Shown: one piece after another, positions 51,575 through 59,897 of the stretch | Numbering within the stretch: the stretch's first letter is position 1 | How the letters are laid out: every line of letters begins with the position of its first letter | Assembly (NCBI RefSeq): GCF_900142215.1 | Contig: NZ_FRAC01000019.1 | Coordinates: 1-64,000, forward strand | DNA length: 64,000 bases | Reading direction: 5' to 3' | From: Anaerocolumna jejuensis DSM 15929 | Lineage (GTDB): Bacteria > Bacillota > Clostridia > Lachnospirales > Lachnospiraceae | Program-made: the position numbers and the translations under genes | The notes under the pieces: generated by a model | Seen by the model: only the letters and a program-made list of their open reading frames with translations | What the model was told of the DNA's origin: nothing | Database searches by the model: none

Positions 51575-52372
51575 TTATTTTCTATTTTTCTCAATCCAAC
51601 CTACAGCAAAATCAACAAGCTCTCTCTGCTTCATGGACCTTATTAATGAATTTCCAATATAGGCACTTCGGACACTATGTCCCTCTTCAAATGCCCTACC
51701 TATCTCTTCAAAATCTTCACCATCCACATATAAGGTTTCATAGGTAACCCATTCTCTTTTCCCATCTGCCAGAACGGCACTGCTTTCTTTGATATTATGT
51801 TTTGAAGGATAAGAAGCTCTTGCATCTGCTAAATGAATGGAGGTATTCTTATCATAGCCCACACCAATCAACAATACTTTTCCATCCAGCCCGTATAATT
51901 TATCTATTGGTGAACCTGCTCCAAAAATATTACTTAATTCATGCTCCTTCGTGAGATATTCTGCCTTTTTTCCAACAGCCGCTACTGAACGAGCCGGATG
52001 ATCACTTCTAAATGCCCCCGGCCAGCTGCGGAACATTTCTGCAACGGCTCCCATTGTATTCGTAGGCGTGATTCTTTTATCATATGCCGGCCAGTTCTCC
52101 CGTATTACCTGCCACCATTCTTCCGGCTCTTCCCAATGGACACCTGCTGTGGGGTCAAGATTTTTCCAGGACTGTGTCGGCATCATAATAGTACCGTCAG
52201 CTCCTGCAGCCTCCAGCAATGCCTCTATTATAATCTGAGGTCCTCCGCATACAAACCCCATACTGCTTAAGGAAATATGTACCATTACGGAATCACCTTC
52301 AACAATTCCAACATTTTTAATACTTTCAATAATATCCTTCTTTAAAACCAATTTTCTGTCTTCCGGTTTCAT
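51575..52372 (-). CDS. AAC(3)-family aminoglycoside N-acetyltransferase homologue
   Basis: A 265-residue acetyltransferase of the antibiotic_NAT family, which transfers acetyl from acetyl-CoA, in the best-known members to the 3-amino group of aminoglycosides. Recognisable parts are VMVHISLSSMGFVCGGPQII, GTIMMPTQSW, TPTNTMGAVAEMFR, RSDHPARSVAAVG and the active-site region GAGSPIDKLYGLDGKVLLIG. Many chromosomal family members have other substrates, so resistance is not assured. The ATG at 52372 has GAGGGAGG upstream. Confidence 0.88.
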   Translation of the reverse strand: MKPEDRKLVLKKDIIESIKNVGIVEGDSVMVHISLSSMGFVCGGPQIIIEALLEAAGADGTIMMPTQSWKNLDPTAGVHWEEPEEWWQVIRENWPAYDKRITPTNTMGAVAEMFRSWPGAFRSDHPARSVAAVGKKAEYLTKEHELSNIFGAGSPIDKLYGLDGKVLLIGVGYDKNTSIHLADARASYPSKHNIKESSAVLADGKREWVTYETLYVDGEDFEEIGRAFEEGHSVRSAYIGNSLIRSMKQRELVDFAVGWIEKNRK

Positions 52373-52455
52373 TAGTCCTCCCTCAAATTTCAGCATAATT
52401 TTATAATTGTAACGCTATAATATATTTATTAACGATTTCATAATACCTTTGCCTC

Positions 52456-53088
52456 TCAGATATCTGCCATACTATCCATTGCCATCATAAGAAAACCACA
52501 GAAGGCGGCATTATCGGAGGGCAGTGAGGGAGAAACTTCCTTTTTCATCTGGTTGATATGCTCCCGGTAAGCCTGATAAAATTCAAAGGATGGGCGTGGA
52601 CTGTAATGAATACCTTCCAATTCAAAGTACTCAATTATTCCTTTCGCCGCAGTAGGCTTTACATATACTTCTGTCTCAGGCCGGAAATAAATAGGACAGG
52701 CTGTTAACAACGGCCATTTAGCCAGCTTATATTCCTCCATCAGAGCTGCCATCTGTTCAAAACCGTATTTCTGGTCCTGATATAAGAATTCTTTCAGTCC
52801 ATGGGCTAACCTTACTTTTTCAATGTCGCCCATTGCCTTTACCAGCTCTTTAAACTTGGGCTTTTCAAAAACCGATATCAAAGCGGACTGGCTGATAATC
52901 CTGTTCATGGAGTCTACAATTACGTCCGGATTTTCAAATTGTTCTATTGCAAAGCTATCCTGTGCTAATTTGTTCATTTTCTCCACCCTATGCTTCTTTG
53001 AGATTTCCAGTATCATAGGGTCGGAAAAGCCTTCGGGGTACCGGCTAAAAAATCTTTCTTCCGCTTCTTTAAGCTTCCTTTTGTTCAT
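52456..53088 (-). CDS. conserved hypothetical protein
   Basis: A 210-residue soluble, mostly helical protein starting MNKRKLKEAEERFFSRYPEG and containing KHRVEKMNKLAQDSF and the C-terminal SDNAAFCGFLMMAMDSMADI. I recognise no functional family. The ATG at 53088 has GGAGGAAT upstream; a longer frame to 53160 is less likely. It lies between the acetyltransferase (83 bases downstream) and a minisatellite. Confidence 0.75.
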   Translation of the reverse strand: MNKRKLKEAEERFFSRYPEGFSDPMILEISKKHRVEKMNKLAQDSFAIEQFENPDVIVDSMNRIISQSALISVFEKPKFKELVKAMGDIEKVRLAHGLKEFLYQDQKYGFEQMAALMEEYKLAKWPLLTACPIYFRPETEVYVKPTAAKGIIEYFELEGIHYSPRPSFEFYQAYREHINQMKKEVSPSLPSDNAAFCGFLMMAMDSMADI

Positions 53089-53266
53089 AACATTATTCCT
53101 CCATTCCTGTAAACAGCCTATCAGGTTCGTCCTTACGTATTGGTGCGGAATTCTTTGCATTATAATTAAGTCCCATACATTAATCTGCAGCCAGAGTCTT
53201 AATTGAAAATTTTAAATTATCACCAATATCATATAATCCTGAGCATAGTGTTGTCAAGAATTTCTG

Positions 53267-53412
53267 GTAAACTTAGGAAATCAGTCTGTAAGCTTAGGAA
53301 ACTAGCCTAAAAATTAGAGAACCGACCTGTAATCTTAAGATACCAGCTTGTAATCTTAGGATACCAGCTTGTAATCTTAGGATACAAGCTTGTAATCTTA
53401 GGATACCAGCCT
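53267..53412. repeat. 21-bp minisatellite, seven units
   Basis: Units of GTAATCTTAGGATACCAGCT-type sequence plus one base recur in tandem: four are nearly identical (53329-53412) and the three before them are progressively degenerate (53267-53328), one of them 20 bases long. The total is 146 bases. The repeat contains stops on both strands and is noncoding; it lies just past the MFS gene. Confidence 0.88.
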
Positions 53413-53441
53413 GATTCTGCCCACCGAATAGTCATTTGTCC

Positions 53442-54653
53442 TTATTCGCCTGATTCTGATAATATCGCTTTTTCATCCTGTGTCAGGGGCAATACCTTTT
53501 TAAATTTATCCAGGTAAATAATCAATGCCAAAAATGCAGCTATAAATATAATTGATGATAAATACATCGTTTTATAAGAAGTTCCCTGGACTATTATCCC
53601 CAGGAATATTGCACCTCCTCCGATTCCGATATCAAAACAGCTAAGAAAGGTACTCATTGCATCTTCCCTGTCTTCTACGGGCACCATACTCAGGACCCAT
53701 GCCTGTATTGCAGGAAAAATCGAACCAAAGGCTACACCATAAAAAATTCCGGCTATGTTCAACTGGAGCTCCGAGCGGCTGTATGCAATAAGAACTATCC
53801 CAATAATTAAACAAATTGCCGATGGGATAAGCACATATAAGGGACCTTTTTCATCAAACATTTTGCCTGACACAACTCTGATCAGGATACCTGTTATTGC
53901 TGCAATAAAGAAAAACCAGGCTACCGTGGAAATTCCCTGCTGTTTCGCAAATAAAGTGAGGTAGGTCATTACCCCGCTTACTACAACGCCAATTAAAAAA
54001 ATCAGAAATGACTGTAAAAGAACTCTTTTCTCAAACAATTTATAAGATATTTTCTTTGATTTTGCTAATTTCTTTTTGGTAACTGCCCGCCTGTCTATTC
54101 CCAATATAAGCAGTACGGCAATTAGCAAAATAATTGCTCCAAAACTAAATAACCCCTGAAAATTTAATTTATTCAATAAAGCAATCCCCACCATAGGACC
54201 TATGGACATGCAAATTGTTTCACCTATGCCAAAATAGCCCATTCCTTCCCCTATTTGGTTATGGGGCAATTGTTCCGAAGCCAATGTAACATAATAGGTA
54301 GTTGCAATTCCAAATCCAAATCCATGTATCAGGCGCAGTGTTATCAAAATACCGATACCTGTGGAAACCATATAGCTTCCGGTTGACAGCATAGTAATCA
54401 GGACCCCAATGAAAAGAATGTATTTTTTATCTATAAAATTTGTAAATATACTGCAGAAGGGCCGGGCAATCATAGCTGAAATTGTAAATGCCCCTATTAC
54501 CAAGCCTATTTGTGACGGACTGCAGCCTAAACTTTCAGCCAGTAAGGGCAGAGTCGGTGTCAGCATTTCAAAAACCATAAATAACAATGCGTTAGAGATT
54601 AATAAAAATATAAAATTCCTTGTCCAAAAAGATTTACCGTTGCTGATGTTCAT
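53442..54653 (-). CDS. MFS transporter
   Basis: A 403-residue major facilitator with about 12 hydrophobic segments. The motif A-like loop IARPFCSIFTNFIDKKYILF follows segment 2 and GFGFGIATTYYVTLASEQLP lies in segment 4. It resembles YwoG/drug-efflux type exporters; the substrate is unknown. The ATG at 54653 has GGGAGG upstream. A rho-independent hairpin about 190 bases upstream may attenuate it. Confidence 0.88.
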   Translation of the reverse strand: MNISNGKSFWTRNFIFLLISNALLFMVFEMLTPTLPLLAESLGCSPSQIGLVIGAFTISAMIARPFCSIFTNFIDKKYILFIGVLITMLSTGSYMVSTGIGILITLRLIHGFGFGIATTYYVTLASEQLPHNQIGEGMGYFGIGETICMSIGPMVGIALLNKLNFQGLFSFGAIILLIAVLLILGIDRRAVTKKKLAKSKKISYKLFEKRVLLQSFLIFLIGVVVSGVMTYLTLFAKQQGISTVAWFFFIAAITGILIRVVSGKMFDEKGPLYVLIPSAICLIIGIVLIAYSRSELQLNIAGIFYGVAFGSIFPAIQAWVLSMVPVEDREDAMSTFLSCFDIGIGGGAIFLGIIVQGTSYKTMYLSSIIFIAAFLALIIYLDKFKKVLPLTQDEKAILSESGE

Positions 54654-54848
54654 TAAAACTAACCTCCCAAAAATCGAACTAATATTTTCCCTGTTTGAAC
54701 TTCTTGTCAAAAGTTTAAAATTACTGTTGTGATGATTATTGCTATTATAATAAAATAATATCTATAGCTATTTTCTCCGATTTCATCCCCTTTCCCTTTT
54801 CTTTCAGGTATCCGGAAAGACAAATGCCCTAAAAAATCACAAAAAAAA

Positions 54849-54890
54849 TACCGGATAAAATACCGGGCGCACCCGACATCTTATCCGGCA
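54849..54890 (-). terminator. terminator or attenuator upstream of the MFS gene
   Basis: On the minus strand TGCCGGATAA pairs with TTATCCGGTA (one mismatch), with an inner CGGG/CCCG stem, followed by eight T residues. It could end the XRE/membrane-protein transcript (stop at 55127) or act as a leader terminator for the MFS gene. Confidence 0.75.
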
Positions 54891-54995
54891 TGTAATTACG
54901 ATTACAAGCCCTCCGATGACACTCTCCAAAAGAGTATTTTCTTTTTGAGTTCAACTGATTGTAGCATAAAATCCCATAAAAATCAATAAATTTAA

Positions 54996-55052
54996 AGTGT
55001 AAACTCACTATCAAGCACTTAAGGTGTAAACTCACTAGCTACATTAAAAATG
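54996..55052. repeat. three direct repeats of TGTAAACTCAC type
   Basis: TGTAAACTCACT occurs twice (about 54999 and 55025) and a variant TGTAAACTTACC once (about 55051), spaced about 26 bases. Arrays like this are found at the ends of some insertion sequences, but no transposase is present. Confidence 0.5.
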
Positions 55053-55126
55053 TAAACTTACCAGCTGGATATCAGAGACTAATACCATTTCTCCCCAATC
55101 CAATAATCCGGAATTACTTCCCCCAA

Positions 55127-55576
55127 TTATATTTTTTTCATGTAATACATCTTTATCAAAACACTAAATATAATTTGAATTGTCGCAGCAGCTACTAATG
55201 TAACAAAAACTACTTCATTTACATACCCGGCTATTATACCAACAAAAATCATAATACACGAAGTGATTACCAGCATCGGCATACCGGATTTTTGCCTGAT
55301 TAACCCTATTCTTTCGTCATGCTCCTCATTATACAGCATTTTTAACTTTGTTTCGTCCTTCAGAGCATTGCCCAATTTAAACATCATGACTGCTGCAACC
55401 AATCCAATCCCCACAAGAAAACCAAACTGAAAATCCGATATCATCTCATACTTCTTTATAAAGCTTATTTTATCAATCACACCCAATTGATCCAATATAG
55501 CAATCACAACTGATAAAGAACAAATAACGCCGCCGAAAAACATTTTACGTTTAATTTTACTTCTATAACTATCCAT
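55127..55576 (-). CDS. four-segment membrane protein paired with XRE regulator
   Basis: A 149-residue membrane protein with four predicted hydrophobic segments (about 12-30, 47-67, 98-117, 120-142) and a charged cytoplasmic loop LYNEEHDERIGLIRQKSG. It is typical of small clostridial proteins encoded beside a short XRE repressor. It starts three bases after that gene. Function unknown. Confidence 0.8.
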   Translation of the reverse strand: MDSYRSKIKRKMFFGGVICSLSVVIAILDQLGVIDKISFIKKYEMISDFQFGFLVGIGLVAAVMMFKLGNALKDETKLKMLYNEEHDERIGLIRQKSGMPMLVITSCIMIFVGIIAGYVNEVVFVTLVAAATIQIIFSVLIKMYYMKKI

Positions 55577-55579
55577 TTT

Positions 55580-55789
55580 CTAATCCTCCCTGTCTGCCTC
55601 ACTAAAATCAAAAACCTCTTCTATCGTCAGCCCAAAATATTTTGATATTTTATATGCCAGCACTAAGGAAGCAGTATATTTTCCTATCTCTATAGAGGTA
55701 ATTGTTTGTCTGGTCGTCCCAACTGCTAATGCCAATTCTTCCTGCGATATTTTCCTAAGCTTTCGCAGCTCTTTTATTTTCGTATTCAC
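55580..55789 (-). CDS. short XRE-family repressor
   Basis: A 69-residue single-domain helix-turn-helix protein (IKELRKLRKISQEELALAVG, TTRQTITSIEIGKYTASLVL, ISKYFGLTIEEVFDF), of the kind that represses its own operon with a partner membrane protein. The GTG at 55789 is preceded by GAGG seven bases away; a GTG six codons earlier is not. Its promoter carries repeated TTTGCAA elements that are probable binding sites. Confidence 0.88.
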   Translation of the reverse strand: MNTKIKELRKLRKISQEELALAVGTTRQTITSIEIGKYTASLVLAYKISKYFGLTIEEVFDFSEADRED

Positions 55790-55814
55790 ATATGGTACCT
55801 CTTCCACATCATTT

Positions 55815-55881
55815 TTTGCAATGTTAACTTTGCAAATTTAGTATAGTAAACTTTGCATTTAATGTCAAGCTAAATTTGCAA
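55815..55881 (-). promoter_or_regulatory. promoter of the XRE operon with TTTGCAA repeats
   Basis: On the minus strand TTGACA (55868-55863) and TATACT (55845-55840) are 17 bases apart. TTTGCAA or TTTGCAT occurs at 55815, 55829, 55852 and 55875 (plus-strand orientation), bracketing and occupying the promoter; the last three are spaced exactly 23 bases. Confidence 0.7.
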
Positions 55882-56041
55882 AATTTAAAATTTTTACCAA
55901 AATCTCTTTTCAAATCATTATAATCCAGTTGAAACCTTTATGCTTTTTCACACTAAATTTAGCATTTACCAATATGTACTAACAGTGAATCTCCAATCAT
56001 ATTCTTATAGAAGAAAACAGTCTGAAGGAAGGTACAGTTGC

Positions 56042-57457
56042 TTGACGAAAGTTAAAGTTCATTTACAACCCGTTGTTTATAATATAAATTTGCCAACTGT
56101 TTTGAAAACGGCTATACTTCCCGGTGATACTACCGAAAGATTATTTATTGCAACTCAGATAGGTGAAATCTTTTACATCGGAAACGGAGTAATAGAGACC
56201 TTTTTAGATATTCGTCCGCGTATTTTAGAACTGGGTGCTGCCACCGGCGGATATGATGAGCGGGGTCTGCTGGGGATGGCCTTCCATCCAGAATTTTATG
56301 ATAACGGCTTGTTTTATCTTCATTTTTCGATAGCCGGAAGCCAAGGTCCCGGTGCTCTTCCCGGCTCTTTTATGCCTAATCCCTGTGACCCTCAGACCCT
56401 GAACTTAAAGTGGACAAATAGAGAAACGCAATACAATCATATTGATACTGTTGAAGAATGGGTCTTACAGCCGGACGGCCAGCCAGTGAAACGGCGGACA
56501 TTACTTAATTTAAGACGACCATTTTTAAATCATAATGGTGTCAACAGTTTAAACTTTTCACCTGAAACAGGAAATCTGATATTAACCACCGGAGATGGCG
56601 GCTCCGGTTATGATCCCTTTAATTTAAGCCAGGATTATATGGAAGTTGCGGGTAAAATTATTGAAATTGATGTAGCTAAAACTACGGGCACCGATAATCC
56701 ACCCGTAGTTACACGTTTTGATGAACTTCCTGCAGCTATTCAGGAAACTCTTACGGTAATAGCAAAAGGAGTCCGCAATATAACCGGCATTTCATTTCAA
56801 AGATTTTATAACCAGTATATCAAATATGCGGGAAATGTCGGACAGGATCTGGTGGAGTCCATTTTTTCTTTTGTTAATTATAAACCTATCCCAGTTACAC
56901 AGCTTATTCAGGCTTCTTTTATGAATTCCCAATCTGATGAGACTGCCTTTATTAACTTTGGCTGGCGGGGGTGGGAAGGTGCTTTTCCTACGTCGATAAT
57001 CAGAGACTGTCCGGCTGATTCGGATCTGAATGAGAAAATAATTGCTTATTATGATGAAGCAGTTAAAACCTCTGAGCTGCGTCTTCAGCCTCTCCTCAAC
57101 TACTATCACGAAGAACCGCGGCCAGATAAGTTTGGAGGGACCGCACTTACAGGGGTTCAGCCATATATGGGATATGAAATCCCCGACTTGACAGGAAGTG
57201 TTGTTTTTACAGATTTCGTCCGGGACGAAGGAACCAGGCCTCCGGTCAGAGGTGTTTTAGCTTATACCAGAATAAGAGAAAATTGCAAATTAAATGAATA
57301 TAGCATTATTGATACGGATTATGACTTTGGGTCCGCCTCCGCTTATTATGTTTCCTTGGGAACCAATCAGGACCAGACCAGACTCTATTTAGGGGCTTAT
57401 GGTTCCAGCAATGTGACTGATTTTAACCAAGGCACCGTTTTTGAAATTCTTCCGTGA
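56042..57457 (+). CDS. PQQ-dependent sugar dehydrogenase-like beta-propeller
   Basis: A 471-residue protein of the glucose/sorbosone dehydrogenase family. Motifs include DERGLLGMAFHPEFYDNGLF, FLNHNGVNSLNFSPETGNLI and TGDGGSGYDPFNLSQD, plus the metal/PQQ-site-like PDKFGGTALTG. Known members oxidise sugars with the cofactor PQQ in the periplasm. Here no signal peptide is visible and no PQQ synthesis genes are near, so the real reaction is open. The likely start is TTG at 56042, behind GAAGGAAGG; the frame stays open from an ATG at 55940 without a site. Confidence 0.8.
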   Translation: MTKVKVHLQPVVYNINLPTVLKTAILPGDTTERLFIATQIGEIFYIGNGVIETFLDIRPRILELGAATGGYDERGLLGMAFHPEFYDNGLFYLHFSIAGSQGPGALPGSFMPNPCDPQTLNLKWTNRETQYNHIDTVEEWVLQPDGQPVKRRTLLNLRRPFLNHNGVNSLNFSPETGNLILTTGDGGSGYDPFNLSQDYMEVAGKIIEIDVAKTTGTDNPPVVTRFDELPAAIQETLTVIAKGVRNITGISFQRFYNQYIKYAGNVGQDLVESIFSFVNYKPIPVTQLIQASFMNSQSDETAFINFGWRGWEGAFPTSIIRDCPADSDLNEKIIAYYDEAVKTSELRLQPLLNYYHEEPRPDKFGGTALTGVQPYMGYEIPDLTGSVVFTDFVRDEGTRPPVRGVLAYTRIRENCKLNEYSIIDTDYDFGSASAYYVSLGTNQDQTRLYLGAYGSSNVTDFNQGTVFEILP

Positions 57458-57704
57458 ATCATATGGGTAAGGACAGATGTATTGCTAGAAGGTTATGGTA
57501 AAAATCTCCATCAAAAAATACGGACGTCATATGAATATAACGAATCTGCTTAATCTTCGGAAGCCGGCTAAGATACTAACCTTCAAGGCATATGCAGGAT
57601 TGAAGACGTTACCCGTAATGAAAGCAACGAGTGAATTAAGAATTTATTTTTAAGAAGATATCCTGTTAAATAAAACAGCGGATTATAATATAAAGCCTTC
57701 CATC

Positions 57705-58295
57705 TTAGTTGTTTCCAGCGATTTTTTGAACTTCTGCTAAATACCATGACCAATACTCCCGCTGCTTTTCGATCCTGGTACCTTCTTCTGTGCTGTCAGA
57801 ATAAACTAAGCTCACCAAATAGGATGTATCCCATGTAAACGAATCTAAATCCTCATCCAAATCATTATCCTCTGAATTTTGAAAGAGTAATTCATCATAT
57901 AATGCGATATTAGCAGCATAAAGGGCGGCGAACCCTATTAAAGAGGTTTTTTCGTATTGTGGCTCATAAGCGTCTGTTTCAAACTGACTATATAATATTT
58001 TCATATTAGCCTGTAATTCTTCATTTGAACACAATCCATCTATATAAGCATCAATTTGATTTAAGAAATCATAAAGCTTACTGTCACAGCCTGTGCCTGC
58101 ATTCCATATTGGAAGCACTTTTTTGACACAGGCCTTTGCTAATGTCACCCTTTTGCGAATGCCATCGGTCATTTTACGTATCCCAGGCTCATAGGATATA
58201 TTACCCAATTGAGTCCATATCTTTTTTCGTGCGGGCAAAATCAAACTTGCAGTTTGCTGAACTTCTTCATATGCCTCTTCAAATAACTCATTCAT
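57705..58295 (-). CDS. helical protein, possibly Imm5-type immunity protein
   Basis: A 196-residue soluble helical protein with RVTLAKACVKKVLPIWN and LIGFAALYAANIALYDELLF and an acidic segment (NSEDNDLDEDLDS). The pattern recalls Imm5 immunity proteins of polymorphic toxin systems, but I am unsure and no toxin gene is nearby. The ribosome binding site is weak. It stands alone between the PQQ-like gene and the surface protein. Confidence 0.5.
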   Translation of the reverse strand: MNELFEEAYEEVQQTASLILPARKKIWTQLGNISYEPGIRKMTDGIRKRVTLAKACVKKVLPIWNAGTGCDSKLYDFLNQIDAYIDGLCSNEELQANMKILYSQFETDAYEPQYEKTSLIGFAALYAANIALYDELLFQNSEDNDLDEDLDSFTWDTSYLVSLVYSDSTEEGTRIEKQREYWSWYLAEVQKIAGNN

Positions 58296-58396
58296 TTTTC
58301 TGCCCCTATTATGGTGATGATTTCAGCTGGCTGATATTATTAGTATACCATATCAGCCATATCTTGTCATTCTATACCTTTCCAGTACTTGTCTTA

Positions 58397-59866
58397 TCAG
58401 ATTGTGTTTCGTCTGAAACGCCCAACAAATACATTGATTCCTAAAGCACCTGTTCCTACTATAAATAATCCTGACAAAATCAGCAGGCCAGGAATCAGCC
58501 CTTTGTTATCCTTGGTAAATCCCACGGAAATTGCCCGTAGAAAACTATCTGCCGCCTTGGGGCCAACCTCAATCTGCTGGCGTGTAATCTCTTTTCCCTG
58601 ATAGAGAAGAACAATATGGTGTACTCCCGCCTTTAAATCCTCCGGGATACTGAGTTCGGCTTCAAAGGATCCATTTTCCGAAACCTCGACAATTCCCAAT
58701 TGTCTGGGTTCCGACTGAATTTCAATTTCCATCTTATTTATATCACCCTTAAATCCGGAACCGGAAATTATAACCGGACTTCCTGCATGTATAATGCCCC
58801 CTGCCGCATCAGTAATTTTCAATGCACCTTCCGTATTCATGGCTGATTGAAGGTCAGCTGCTGAAGTACCGGCATCCTCTGATGTACCCTCATCAGCAGT
58901 TCCGCCATTGCCGGAGTTCACCTCTGTGGATTCCTTTTCGCTTTGCAAGGCTTCTTCCTGATTATTTTCTTCCCTGGATACGGAACTGTTTTCTCCTGCT
59001 GCTGTACTGTCCAAGACGCCAGAAGCTGTGCTGTCTGTTTTGCCGGAATCCGTTTTGCTTGCGTTATCTTCCGCTGCCCTGTCTCCATTGGCAGCTTCTG
59101 CTTTACTTGTATTCCCTTCCACTGCACTGCCCTTACTGTCAGATACTGCTTTACTCGTGTTACCTTGTGCAGCACTACCGATATTGTCAGATTCTCCTTT
59201 GCTTGTATTACCTTGTGCTGCACTGCCCCCATTGGCAGCTTCCCCTTTGTTTGTGTTACTTTGCACCGCACTGTTTATTTTGCCCGAAGTCCCGCTGCCT
59301 GCTTTGTCCGTTCTCTCTTTGTCCGTTCTTTCTTTGCTCGTACTGCCTCCTGCTGTACTGCCCTGCTTGTTTGACGCCGTGCTGCTTGTTTTGCCGGAGT
59401 CTGCTTTGCCCTTATTATCCTGCACTGTACTATTCGTTTTGGAGCTCACACTGCCCGTTTTTCCGGAGCTTTCAGTCTTTGCATTTTCAGTTTTTGTACT
59501 ATTGGTTTTACTGGAATTGGTATTTTTTGATTTGCCGGAATCTCCACCACTTGTTTTACCTGTTGCCTCACTGCTTGAGTTACCGGCGGCTGTACTATCC
59601 GCACTTCCTGGTGCAGTTGTTTTGCTTCCGCCAGGCCCTTCCGGCGTATCTCCCTTTGTTTCATCATAGCCGGGCCATGGAACGGGCACCCCCGTCGCAT
59701 CATCATATCCATCCAAGTCACAGTCTTCCAGTGGAGCTGCTTGAACAATCTGATATCTGCCAGGTACTGAAAGTGCCAATATCAAAATCACCGCCAGAGA
59801 TAAAATTATTTTATATGCTTTTCTGATATTATGCATCCCCACATGCTTACTTCGGATACTCTTCAT
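58397..59866 (-). CDS. repetitive, membrane-anchored surface protein
   Basis: A 489-residue exported protein. A long signal peptide (about 1-44) precedes an EF-like acidic stretch DCDLDGYDDATG (about 48-59). Residues about 75-320 are low-complexity Ser/Thr/Lys/Gly/Ala, including four 16-residue repeats of the form (x)8-A-x-x-NTSK (GSAAQGNTSK and variants, about residues 205-270). An Ig/IPT-like domain follows (about 345-440), then a C-terminal membrane helix and RFRR. There is no LPxTG, so anchoring is by the helix. The low-complexity part could span the cell wall. It is last in an operon with a DAACS symporter and a thioredoxin-like exported protein. AAAGGAGAG precedes the ATG. Confidence 0.85.
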   Translation of the reverse strand: MKSIRSKHVGMHNIRKAYKIILSLAVILILALSVPGRYQIVQAAPLEDCDLDGYDDATGVPVPWPGYDETKGDTPEGPGGSKTTAPGSADSTAAGNSSSEATGKTSGGDSGKSKNTNSSKTNSTKTENAKTESSGKTGSVSSKTNSTVQDNKGKADSGKTSSTASNKQGSTAGGSTSKERTDKERTDKAGSGTSGKINSAVQSNTNKGEAANGGSAAQGNTSKGESDNIGSAAQGNTSKAVSDSKGSAVEGNTSKAEAANGDRAAEDNASKTDSGKTDSTASGVLDSTAAGENSSVSREENNQEEALQSEKESTEVNSGNGGTADEGTSEDAGTSAADLQSAMNTEGALKITDAAGGIIHAGSPVIISGSGFKGDINKMEIEIQSEPRQLGIVEVSENGSFEAELSIPEDLKAGVHHIVLLYQGKEITRQQIEVGPKAADSFLRAISVGFTKDNKGLIPGLLILSGLFIVGTGALGINVFVGRFRRNTI

Positions 59867-59897
59867 ACGATTATCTCTCCTTTCACGATACCTGGAA

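Noticed and set aside
53267..53412. Possible CRISPR array
   Set aside because: The units are 21 bases in direct tandem with no spacers, so it is a minisatellite.
58822..59826. Long plus-strand frames (up to 334 codons) opposite the surface protein
   Set aside because: They come from the low-complexity repeats, which keep several frames open; the products are Cys/Leu/Tyr-rich nonsense without start sites.
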